Shown piece by piece: positions 10,652-20,327 of a stretch of 64,000 nucleotides of DNA (within the stretch, counting starts at the first letter, position 1; the number at the start of each line of letters is the position of its first letter). The notes under the pieces are model-generated. The model was not told the origin of the DNA. It was given only the letters and a program-made list of their open reading frames with translations, and made no database searches. A program made the position numbers and the translations under genes. The stretch covers positions 22,227,559 to 22,291,558 of the forward strand of contig NC_056041.1 of NCBI RefSeq assembly GCF_004379255.2, read 5' to 3'. The DNA is from Salvia splendens (taxonomy: Eukaryota > Streptophyta > Magnoliopsida > Lamiales > Lamiaceae).

Positions 10652-13600
10652 GAAAAAGGAAAAAGAGAAAATGCAATTAAGTATAGCGATCAACATACTC
10701 GATCGTTGCACTTGTATGTTGGAGGTGTGGAGAATACCACTAGGCTGCCTAGTCCTTTTATCAAATCTTTTATAAAAATGTCTTTTCTATACATATAAAT
10801 GGCACCTAGTTGCTGTGCTGCCTTCTCGGACTAATTGCTTACACCCTTTGACTGCCTTACTAGCACCTAGCAATTTTCTGAATATTGCTGTGAATGAAGG
10901 AAAAAAAAATGAAGCAAATAATAAATCTGACACTTTGTTTGAATCCTCAGAGACTTGGCCTTTTAAAAAAAGGATGACTAGCTGCCAAAAAATAAAATCT
11001 AATTATTGTGAAAAATAACTATCTGTTACATGACATTTAAATAGCCATAGACAACTGTCAGAAATCTTCTCTGCATACTTATTTTTTTGCAGATATTAGC
11101 ATTATATTTCATTTCCTAAACAATTTATTTCCATCAGAGTGCTTATGTATGCATCAGAGTTTCTTTTAATACTATGTTTTTATGAAATAAATAAAAATGT
11201 GGTATTACTATTTGAAGGGCCTCTCCTAGTAAGTTAATAATTTGACGCTCCTTCTCAAGGTATGTTTAAGATACTTATTTATGTTTGCTTTTGGATTCAC
11301 GCATCATTGGGTTTAAACTGCTCAGGTTTCAGATCAAAAGCTGGATCAAACAAAAATGATACAACGTTATTCATGATTTCATCTTCTTATTATCATGGCT
11401 TTACTTGCAAGTCTTTTATGCACCCAGGCTGCACATTGGATGCATCTTTTGCACCCAGGCTGCACATTGTTGTTCTGATGCTGAAATGATTTATTTTGTA
11501 CAAAATTGTGGCTCAGGTATATATACGTGATCAAACACTTGAGCCTTGCAATTTTTTTGCATTTGGTCGTCCTTGCCCGCTAACTTGCAATAAGAAGACT
11601 GAGGAAAGTATACACCCTCAATGTAGTGTCAAGAAAAATGGGGCCAAATTCAAAGTTAGGTGCAGCAAATTTCATCACTGGTTGCACAAGAAGACAATTG
11701 CAGATGTTGTTGAGTCACTCACTGGAGCCTTTATCGTTGATAGTGGCTTCAAGGCAGCAATTGCATTTCTTAATTGGATAGGAATAAAAGTAGATCTTTC
11801 ACCTTCACAAGTGGATGCAATCTGCTCTATGAGTAGGGCCTTTCTGCCTCTTGCGAATTTGCTTGATGTCGATGTAATAGAAAAAATTTTGGGACATGAG
11901 TTTACCCACAAAGGTCTGCTCATTCAGGCCTTTGTACATCCGTCTTTCAATAATTTTGGAGGTTGCTATCAGGTAAGGGCTCATTTTGTGCACCAATGTT
12001 AAAATTCATTTATTTTCAATTTCTTTTTCCAAGACATATTTTCCATTTGATACCAGAGACTTGAATATCTTGGCGATGCCGTGTTGGATTATGTGGTCAC
12101 ATCATACCTGTATACGACATATCCAGAAATGAAACCAGGTCAGTTAACTGATTTGAGATCTATGTCAGTGAGCAACCTTTCCTTCGCTGATGTAGCGGGG
12201 CGCCTGTCTATGCACAAATTTGTTATATGCGACTCTATTGCTCTCCGTGAATCAATGAGTAAATTTGTCAATGAAATTGGAAATTTCTCATCTGAGGCAG
12301 AGGATATAGAAGAGAGAACTTACCCAAAGGTAAGCTTTCTGCATTCATACTCAAATTTGCTCTACCCTGCACTGGTTATTTATAATATAAATTTTACCTT
12401 CCTGAAAGGAGAAACTATAAATTCACTTGGTGCAAATTTTGAAATTGTTATGCTATATTTGTTACTACTCAAATAGAATCTCAAATGAGTGGTCATGTAG
12501 ATGTAAAGAAATTGTGAATCAAGATATTTTTTTGTAAAATTATCATATTTTGATGGTTTAAGTGGTTAATGATTGTGCAAATTTAACTTGTAGTTTTCCT
12601 AATCGGTGCAGGTTCTTGGCGACTTGGTGGAGTCCTGTGTGGGTGCAATATTTCTTGACACGGGGTTTGATTTGAACTCTTTGTGGAAGATTGTGTTGTC
12701 TCTCCTTGATCCTGTTGTTAACACTTCCAGGATGCAGTTCAATCCCCTTAGGGAACTTATAGAGCTTTGTCAATTATATAACTGGGATTTACATTTTTCT
12801 AAAGAGAAGAAAAATGGTGAATTTGTGGTCGATGCTAAAGTTGACAATGCTGAAGTTTCTGAAACTGCTTGTGCATCTAATGTAAGTGGGAGAACAGCAA
12901 AGAAAATTGCAGCAAGACAAATAATAAGACGTTTGAAGGTAAAATTCATACTTAATCCACTGTCATTATTTTGTTTATAGTGTCACCCCCCATCTTAGGT
13001 AATTTTTTAATCCAAATCGTGTTTCATCTTGTATTCTATTATTAGTGCCTAACATATGCACAATAACGGCATAGTTGTAAAGAAAAAAAATACACAATAA
13101 TAGTTATGCACATAAATTGCACAATAATGACAGTTATGCACATAAAATGCTCAAGTGCGCTGAACTGAGAAAGGAAATGCTTTTTATTTTTAATGATAGA
13201 GGATGTATAGAAACTGTAGAGGAAGTATGATTTCTTGAGAGCGTAGTCATTTTTCTTATAATAAACCCTGGTTCTTCAGGCACTTGGTTACAGCTCGAAG
13301 TCAAAATCTCTAAAAGATGTGGTTAGAGATAGTAGGAGGCTGGAAGCCAAGTTGATTGGATACGATGAAGTTCCTTCAATACCTAAACTGGTGGAAGTTC
13401 CTTCAATACCTAAACCGGTGGAAGTTCCGTCAATGCCTCAACAGGTGGAAGTGCCTTCAACGCCTCAACAGGTGGAAGTGCCTCTTGCACTGGAGCTTCA
13501 TCCCCAACACAAAGGATGCGGCAGTGATTCTCCAGCTATCCCTGTATATAATGGCTCAGGTAGCGCTACTTCATCTGTAAACGCTAGGTCTTGTCTCAAC

Positions 13601-13923
13601 AACATATGTGCCGCTAAGCACTGGAGGACCCCTGTTTTTGATTGCATCAAAGAAACAGGACTGCACCATTCAAAACAGTAAGCTCTCAGATTACTATATT
13701 TCTTCATGACTTTGGTCTTTTATTATTATTATTATTATCTTCTCATCTTTGTATTCAACATAAATCTTTCAGGTTTGTGTACAAGGTCCAGCTGCAAATT
13801 GCGGGAAAGCTGAACGAAGAGGTTGAGTGCATAGGAGAACCGCGGTTAAAAAAGAAAGATGCTGCTGAGAGCGCAGCAGAAGGGGCCCTGTGGCATCTTA
13901 AAAACGAAGGGCATATACTATAG
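2603..13923 (+). CDS. DCL4: Dicer-like protein 4, C-terminal part (15 exons)
   Basis: Plant Dicer that processes long dsRNA into 21-nt siRNAs (ta-siRNA and antiviral pathways, nucleus). Exons: 2603-2699, 3455-3641, 3830-3990, 4083-4289, 4821-5077, 5155-5429, 5657-6084, 6782-6876, 7154-7362, 7501-7710, 11517-11972, 12057-12329, 12612-12938, 13280-13677, 13773-13923. All have GT-AG borders and consistent phase, giving about 1,242 visible residues and no frameshift. Domains in order: helicase C ([27 protein letters not shown]), Dicer dimerisation domain (4821-5077), PAZ (5657-7362), RNase IIIa ([21 protein letters not shown]), RNase IIIb ([22 protein letters not shown]), dsRBD1 and dsRBD2. The acidic catalytic residues of both RNase III domains are present. 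Two dsRBDs and the wording of the RNase III blocks favour DCL4 over DCL2. The N-terminal DExD helicase (about 400 residues) is not in the window; a copia element lies in the intron where it should continue. Confidence 0.95.
8465..9365. repeat. Tandem, about 406-bp retro-gag fragment, two copies plus a partial third
   Basis: The block starting AGATCTAATTTATTATCATC at 8471 recurs at about 8877. A shorter third copy restarts near 9209 at CCGCTTAGTTTTGGCC. The minus strand of the second copy stays open for 80 residues (8921-9163) and reads like a retrotransposon gag piece ([17 protein letters not shown]). Tandem copies of a gag fragment point to duplication after insertion rather than separate insertions. 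No LTR is seen. Confidence 0.65.
9744..10156 (-). mobile_element. TRIM retrotransposon, complete, 413 bp
   Basis: Two LTRs of about 140 bp (9744-9883 and 10015-10156) share ATAGAAGTCCATAGGGTT and end in CCCAACA. Between them are 131 bp with a primer site on the minus strand (TGGTATCAGAGC, about 10003-10014, beside the right LTR) and a purine tract beside the left LTR. Direct repeats AGTAG flank it at 9739-9743 and 10157-10161. There is no coding capacity, as expected for terminal-repeat retrotransposons in miniature, which are moved by enzymes of larger elements. The left LTR has lost its initial T. Confidence 0.85.
10411..10651 (+). mobile_element. tRNA-derived SINE, complete with 16-bp target duplication
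   Basis: A body of about 213 bp is followed by a run of 28 A (10624-10651). A consensus pol III B box, GGTTCGAATCC, lies at 10456-10466. The same 16 bp, GAAAAAGGAAAAAGAG, flank both ends (10395-10410 and 10652-10667), which is the mark of LINE-primed insertion. The long pure A tail and perfect duplication suggest a recent insertion. Confidence 0.9.
13364..13485 (+). repeat. 27-bp coding minisatellite in the DCL4 inter-dsRBD linker
   Basis: A 27-bp unit is repeated about four and a half times in frame and encodes a nine-residue motif close to EVPSIPKPV. It sits between the two dsRBDs of DCL4. The copies have drifted (SIPKLV, SIPKPV, SMPQQV, STPQQV), so it is not a brand-new expansion. Confidence 0.9.
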
Positions 13924-14223
13924 CTGTAGATCATTAAATGTGTATACATTAGCACAGCCCATTCCTTTGACGTATAATTTTTGTTTAGAAAAATTCGATT
14001 ATGTAATTATTATCCTCATTTATAGTTGCAAGAAAAGTGTGCAATGTTTGTGCAAATCTTGTGTGCAGTGAAGCAAGGTAAAGAAGAGAGAAGCAGTGAA
14101 GAATGTTTTATAAATGACTTCCTTCCAATTCTTTATCATGACATGAAACGAAAGAAACCGATGAACATCTATATCTGGTATCCGGCACTTCTTCGATCTG
14201 AATCAATCCATAAAGCTGACTCT
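13924..14223. other. 300-bp tail-to-tail spacer between DCL4 and the H+-ATPase
   Basis: Only 300 bp separate the two stop codons, so the two 3' UTRs share this space and probably overlap. No separate gene is seen. The short plus-strand open stretches here continue into antisense of the ATPase last exon. Confidence 0.7.
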
Positions 14224-17200
14224 TCACACAGTGTAGTGTTGCTGGATAGTTTCGATGTCCAGTCCCTTGAGCTTCACCATTGATTCAACATGTCCCTTGA
14301 GAGTGTGGATTTCCCTCAGCCTGTAAAATAAGGAAAGTGATAATGATGATGATAGGATTGAAGAAATCATATACAGTAATATGTTTCCAGCAACAGGTAC
14401 CTTGCAACTTCAGCTCTCCTCCTTGCCTGATCTGCAATTGCAGATAATTCGATGTGATCCTTGTCGCTCTCTGATGCAGTGGACAAGCCACGGAGGGTAC
14501 GTTGAGCCACGGCCCATTGCGCCTCCCTCTCTCCCTTGCCATAGTCCTTTTTGGTAGTGAAAGCGGTCTTATTCTGAATCATGGAATCCCAAGCTTTACC
14601 GGTCAAGGCAAGGCGAATGCAGAATTTGAGGATGTCGAGTGGGAAGTAAGTGACAATGCTGTAGATCCAGATCACTCCAGCCCACCCCCATCCAATGCCT
14701 TTGATTCTTGCAAATTCCCAGTTGGCATAAACAGCAATCACCGTTGCCACCTGAATAAACATAAATAAATGAATAAAACCATATCACATACACCTAGGGG
14801 AGGGTTGATACAATATATCGTATCGAAAATTTTATATCGTTATCGCATAAAAAATATTGATATGAAAGAATTTCATATCGTTAGCATATCGAAAGTTTCG
14901 GTGTACCGAAATTTCGGTATAGATAATATCTATACCGTTACCGTATCGAAATTTCGGTATACCGTACCAAACTTCGGTATACCGTTCTGAACGGTATATC
15001 GAAATTAAATGGATATCTATTTATGATTTTAGGGTTTTCAATAAATATTTTTTGAGTATATAAATAAATTAAATGGATATCTATTTATGATTTTAAACTT
15101 TTAATCTTTAAAAAATAAATTATATTATTATTATAATTAGTATAAACGGTATGCATCAATAATTCAATACCTATTGATTTTTGATATATTTCGGTATACC
15201 GATAATATCGATATATATCAAATATTCGATATAAAACGGTATACCGCGGTATAAGAAAATTCATATCGTTATCGTATCGAAAATTTACGATACGGTATTG
15301 TATCGTACTGAAAATTTCAGTATATCAAAAATTCGATATTTTTCGGTATTTTTCGGTACGATACGATCGATATACCATTTTTTCGGTATATTTACCCAGC
15401 CATACATACACCAGTGAATCACATACAAAACTCACCAACTGTGCTGCGAAGAAAGCAAAAACGAGCAAGAGACCGGGGCGTTCGACAAAAGACCAGCTTC
15501 GTGACCTCGTCACGAAGATGAGTGCTTGACTGATGATGCTCACTTGAAGATAAAGAGCAGCTGTAAGCTCCTCCGGACTTTCCCTCAAAGACTTCACTTT
15601 GAAAATTGCCTTAAACCAATAAAAAGAGATGCATGAAGTCTTTGAAAATTGCCTTAAACCAATAAAAAGAGATGCATGAATGAATGAATGAATCATTGTA
15701 GTTTTTTTTTTTTGAGTTGAGTTCATGAGTTTAATTACAGAGAGATAATCAGTATCGGCTGCGAGGTAGAAGAAGACGGCGGTCATGACAGCCATGTAAG
15801 TCCCAAGAACAATGCCGGTCGCGAAAATCTCATTAAGCTTCCACGAGTCGGGCATGGGAGATGGCTTGACTTTGTCCTTGGCGATGGTCATGATGGTTCC
15901 GTCGTTGAGGATGGCGATGATGAGAACCATGAAGGGCGAGAAGTCGAACTTCCAGATCAGGGCAATCAGCATGAATCCTAGAACGATACGGATGGTGATC
16001 GAAACCGCGTAGATGGTGTAGTTCTTCATCCTCTGGAAGATGGCGCGGCTCGTCAGGACTGCGCTCACGATCACGCTCAGCCCCGGCTCCGTCAGCACGA
16101 TGTCCGACGCACTCCTCGCCGCGTCTGTTGCGTCAGCGACCGCAATGCCGATGTCTGCCTTCTTCAGGGCTGGGGCATCGTTCACGCCGTCTCCTGTCAT
16201 GCCGCATATGTGCTTTCTCTCTTGTAGTTTCTTCACGATCTCGTATTTGTGTTCTGCACCATCAGTTTTTATTACTGCCGGCCTCTGTTTCCTAAAAATA
16301 GAAATTCTTTTTTTTGTCTGTTTTCTAAAAATAGAAACTCTCCAGTTTAGAAAATGGATCTCACAATCCACTAACATTAATTCCATTACTTTTCCTACCC
16401 ATCTCCTTACTTTACTAATTTTGCATTAAAACTCATGCCATTTTTTGATTTCATTACCTGGGAAAACTCCAGCGAAGCCATCGGCTTTCTCGATGAGTTC
16501 CTCAATGGGAATGGAAGCAATGGACTCATCTTTACTCTGTCCAAGAAGGGATGAAGATGGGTACATGTTGGTGCCCATGCCTAGCCTTCGCCCGGTCTCC
16601 TTACCGATGGCAAGCTGATCGCCCGTGATCATCTTGACGTTGACGCCCAGCTCCAGCGCTCTCCTGATGGTCTCTGCGCTGTCATGTCTCGGAGGATCGA
16701 ACAGAGGCAGCAGTCCCACAAATTCCCATGGCTCACCGCTGCTTTCCTTCGATTTCTCCGAGATCGTCTGTAACATACATAACACCATCACTACAATGCA
16801 TAATGAGTAAAACAAAAGATATGCATGCATCACCTGTCGTGCAACGCCAAGAGCACGAAGGCCGCGGTTGGCAAAGTTGTCGATGATCTCTTGTGCCTTC
16901 TTCAAGGTTTCCCCTTTGAGGCCACAGAGCTCAATAATCTAACATATTGAAAAAAGGATGAAGTGTTTAAATGGAAACACATAAATGGAGATTGTGAAGA
17001 TATGGTTTAGTATAATTATTACTTGCTCAGGAGCACCCTTGCTAGATCTGTGCCAATCTCCATTAGAGTCATAATAGGTGATTGCAGTGCGCTTTTGGAC
17101 AGGATTGAATGGCAAGAAATGCACTTCAGTGATCCCGGCTCTCGCCTCCTTAGGATCAGCGAGCGTGTTGACAATCGAAGCATCGATGGCGTCCTGGTTC

Positions 17201-18739
17201 TCGACCCTAGAAGCTCGAGCCGCGTGCAACATGAGAGTATCCGGACTCATCTTCTTGGGGAACACCTCAATCAGAGCCTTGTCAACGGTGAGCTTGTTGA
17301 GCGTTAGTGTTCCCGTCTTGTCACTGCAGAGAACATCCATGCCGGCCATTTCCTCAATGGCCGTCATCCTCTTGGTGATGGCCCCTTGCTCCGAGAGCCT
17401 GTGGGACCCGATAGCCATGGTCACGGACAGCACCGTGGGCATGGCTATCGGAATCCCTCCAATAAGCAGCACGAGCAGGTTGTCGATCCCGTCTCTGTAC
17501 TTCCTCTGTTGGATGGGGAACATCACGATAATCTCAATGATCATTCCCACACCGATAGAGCAGATGCAGAAGTTGCCAATAGCCGTCAACACCTAACCAA
17601 AAACAATCATCAACATTTTCTCACAAAAAAGGGTATGTTACATACTCAATGTCCCACATCACTTGTGACAACATTTGGTGTGGGGTATATATATTAAATG
17701 ACGTATCTCTCTTAATAGACTAGTTTTTGGGTTGAGTTCTCCTGTTTGGTCTGTCTCAGGGGTATTGGTAGTTACCTTCTGGAAGTGTCCCACATTGTTG
17801 GTGTTATCAACAAGATGGGCAGCCTTTCCAAAGAAGGTGTGCACTCCAGTTGCAATGACAACCGCCTCGATCTCGCCTTGCTTGCAGGTGGACCCGGAGA
17901 AGACCTCATCCCCGGGGTGCCTGGTCACAGGGAGGGACTCACCGGTGAGGGCAGACTGATCGATTTTCAAAGGATCTCCCTCCAATAGGCGAGCATCAGC
18001 GGGAATAATATCACCAAGCTTGACACTGATCAAGTCCCCCGGAACAAGGATAGATGCATCATGCTCACACCACTTTCCGTCTCTCAAAACCTTGCATTTC
18101 GGGGCAAGGCCAGCCATGAGAGCGGCAGCAGCATTTCCGGCATTGTTCTCCTCGATGAAACTGATGGTGGAGTTGATGATGAGAAGCACCATAATCCCAA
18201 CAAAGTCCTGCCAGTCCGGAGGCTTCCCCTGTTTCATAAAAACATAACCATTAGAGTCGAATAACAACAAACACAAAAGGTGGTTATTGATAGAAATCCA
18301 TGGGTCCCATCCTATCGACACTGATATGAGATAGTTATATGTTAGTATTTTTTAGTTTCAATTGCCAACACACGAAAGGAAACGATGATCATACGCCGCC
18401 GTTTGCCAAAGCAATAGCCATGATAGCAGCAAGCTCCATCACCCAAGAAAGAGGATTCCACATGAAGCCCAAGAATTTGAGGAACTTGCTATCCTTCTTC
18501 TCCTCCAGCTTATTAGGCCCGAAAATATGGAGGCGCGTTTCTCCTTCGGCTGAGGTCAATCCCTCCCTCGTACATTTCAACGCTGCGAACACTTCCTCAA
18601 TGGGGATCTTCTCCTGCGAAACAACAAGAAGAAACGATATTTATACGATCATTCTTCAACAAAACTTGCCATGCAATGCTATACTTACAAGATCGGCTGT
18701 TTCATTTCTTATATCTTCTAAGGAAATGCCAGAAGCCAT
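14224..18739 (-). CDS. Plasma-membrane H+-ATPase (P3A-type), complete
   Basis: Pumps protons out of the cell at the expense of ATP and energises the plasma membrane. Exons on the minus strand: 18739-18689, 18613-18395, 18228-17776, 17592-17023, 16938-16834, 16767-16458, 16253-15739, 15609-15436, 14750-14401, 14320-14224, summing to 2,844 nt or 947 residues, the normal family length. Visible motifs: LTGESLPV (actuator loop), CSDKTGTLT with the phosphorylated Asp near residue 332, [19 protein letters not shown], and [17 protein letters not shown] (hinge). The C-terminal autoinhibitory region ends HYTV, whose penultimate Thr is the known 14-3-3 docking site when phosphorylated. All exon phases agree and no frameshift was found. 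Start: ATG at 18739, followed by [12 protein letters not shown], typical of the family. Confidence 0.97.
14800..15395. repeat. TATCG/CGGTATACCG-rich repeat in an ATPase intron
   Basis: About 600 bp of the intron between exons 8 and 9 is built from variants of TATCGAAA, CGGTATACCG and TATCGATATA. Both ends carry similar blocks (ATCGTTATCG...TATCGAAAATTT), so the stretch can fold back on itself. It looks like a degenerate foldback element or satellite-like expansion. No coding potential. Confidence 0.7.
15599..15685. repeat. Tandem duplication of about 44 bp over an exon 8 splice acceptor
   Basis: The block TTTGAAAATTGCCTTAAACC, continuing through AATAAAAAGAGATGCATGAA, occurs twice in tandem. 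The first copy contains the start of ATPase exon 8 and its acceptor; the second places an identical acceptor about 44 bp upstream on the minus strand. A short GAAT run follows. Confidence 0.85.
16290..16437. repeat. Degenerate MITE-like repeat in ATPase intron 6
   Basis: The sequence CCACTAACATTAATTCCATT and the TTTAC/GCATTAAAACTC block recur near 22430-22530 beside the first Harbinger element. This is a dispersed non-coding repeat, probably a decayed Stowaway relative. Confidence 0.55.
18288..18370. repeat. Truncated solo LTR related to the 9.7-kb TRIM
   Basis: Starts TGATAGAAATCCATGGG and ends TTGCCAACA, like the LTRs of the TRIM at 9744-10156, but is only 83 bp against about 140 bp and has lost its middle. 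It lies in the intron between ATPase exons 2 and 3. No target duplication was found. Confidence 0.6.
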
Positions 18740-18870
18740 GTTTTATTTATTTATTTATGGTTCAAGTGGAAAGAGATAAAAGTGTGTATATCTCCTTCCT
18801 TATTGCTTAACAGCAATAACTTGATGGTGAGCACAATGAACACACCCTTTTCTGTCACACCTAATCTTCC

Positions 18871-18877
18871 TTTTATA
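18871..18877 (-). promoter_or_regulatory. Putative TATA box of the H+-ATPase gene
   Basis: TATAAAA on the minus strand lies about 130 bp upstream of the ATG at 18739, a usual spacing for a plant gene with a leader of about 100 nt. No transcript data support it. Confidence 0.5.
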
Positions 18878-19109
18878 CTAGTTTTTTTAGCTATGCGAAA
18901 ACAGCGGCTTCCATATTTAGTTTTTTCTATTGTCTAAGGCTGACGATTTTCTGACTTACCGAGTTTTCACCTTCAAATGTGGACTGCCAAATAAATTTCT
19001 ATATGGAAGGAGTGTATTTTTTATCAAAATATTTCTAAAAGAAAATTATGCTAAAGAACCGTGGAGATTGAATTCAGGTAAGAGATAAGATGAGAATTAG
19101 TTACAAAAA

Positions 19110-19450
19110 TATCATGCATTATCAAATATCTATATAACTCTTGGAAAAACATGATTGATACAACCAAAGAGATATAAAACTCTTCCATTTTTTACTTGCA
19201 AAACAACACTTACTAACTTATTATTATTTTTTTTACACTATCCAGTCTCATCTTTTAATTTTTCATTCATTTAGGGTTGCATTATCAAATAATCCATCTA
19301 TATAACTCTTGGAAAAACATTATTGATACAACTAAAGAGATATAAACACTGTTAAACCATTTTTTACTTGCAAAACAACACTCACTAACCTATTATTCTT
19401 TTTTTACACTATTCATAGTCTCATCTTTTAATAATTCATCCATTTATGTA
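19110..19450. repeat. Direct duplication of about 160 bp upstream of the H+-ATPase
   Basis: The block TATATAACTCTTGGAAAAAC through TTTTTACTTGCAAAACAACA occurs near 19128 and again near 19298 with small differences. It lies 400-700 bp upstream of the ATPase ATG, so it may form part of the distal promoter. No transposon ends are seen. Confidence 0.8.
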
Positions 19451-19475
19451 TTATGTATTGTATTTGAATTAAATA

Positions 19476-19708
19476 CTTTCTCCGTCCCTAATAATTTTCC
19501 ACCATTGGACCCGACAAAAGTTTTAATAAATGTAATAGAAAGTGGGTTGAAAAAGTTAGCGTCCATTACTAAAAATGGTAAAATGTGAGTGAGAATGAGT
19601 TAGTGGAATGTGAGGTCCATTACTAAAAATGGTAAAAGTGAAATGTGATAAATTTTTAGGGACGGACGAAAATGGAAATAAGTGACAAATTTTCAGGGAC
19701 GGAGGGAG
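19476..19708. mobile_element. Stowaway-type MITE, 233 bp
   Basis: Terminal inverted repeats CTTTCTCCGTCCCTAA and TCAGGGACGGAGGGAG are flanked by TA on both sides (19474-19475, 19709-19710). Size, ends and TA target match Tc1/mariner-derived Stowaway elements. No coding capacity. Confidence 0.9.
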
Positions 19709-19710
19709 TA

Positions 19711-20327
19711 TGCATTTTCATTAAAAATTGAAAATATTAAAATTTAAAAATTACTGCTATATATAATTTCAGCCCTAATATTACATATTATTGAAAACAA
19801 AAATTACATAATCTAATTTTAATAATTAGTTAGCATTTCAAGAAAGTCATGTTGAAGTCGATCGCGGGTAACGACATTACAACGCCTTAGGTATTCTCGG
19901 AATGATTGCAATGCACTTTACTATAGTTGCACCCCTCCCCAATTGCGGTTAAATTATAGATCAGTAAAATGCATTAGTTTGTAAGACATTTTTCCCAATG
20001 TACACCAACATATATAGCTTTCTTGTGATTGTTAACATCGGTCAAAACTCATTGCCTATTATGATTCTATGGTACATATCAAATACTCTCACTGTTCCTT
20101 AAAAGTATGTAATGTACTATTTTCTTTTTAATATGTCCCATAAAATTATAATATGTCCGATAAAATTATGAATGTTCTAAATTAGTCCAACTAAACACTA
20201 CTATTCCCTCCTTTTTTTAAAAATAGCAACTCTTTCCATTTTAGTCCGTTCTTTAAAAATAGCAATTTTCAAACTTTCTATTTTAGGAAATCTTTACCCC
20301 CATATATATCAATTCATTTACCACTTA
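19711..20327. other. AT-rich spacer with MITE remnants
   Basis: No gene seen. From about 20195 the sequence TTAAAAATAGCAACTCTTTCC is part of a decayed Stowaway-like repeat, interrupted by the Harbinger element that follows. The repeat appears to resume after 22393. Confidence 0.6.

Larger units (their letters stand above)
7711..11516 (+). other. 3.8-kb DCL4 intron loaded with transposable elements
   Basis: This intron splits RNase IIIa between LAKLKNLQ and VYIRDQT. Donor CAG/gtaaat and acceptor ctcag/GTATA are normal. It carries tandem gag-derived repeats (8465-9365), a TRIM (9744-10156) and a SINE (10411-10651). The remaining sequence is AT-rich with no further gene seen. Confidence 0.85.
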
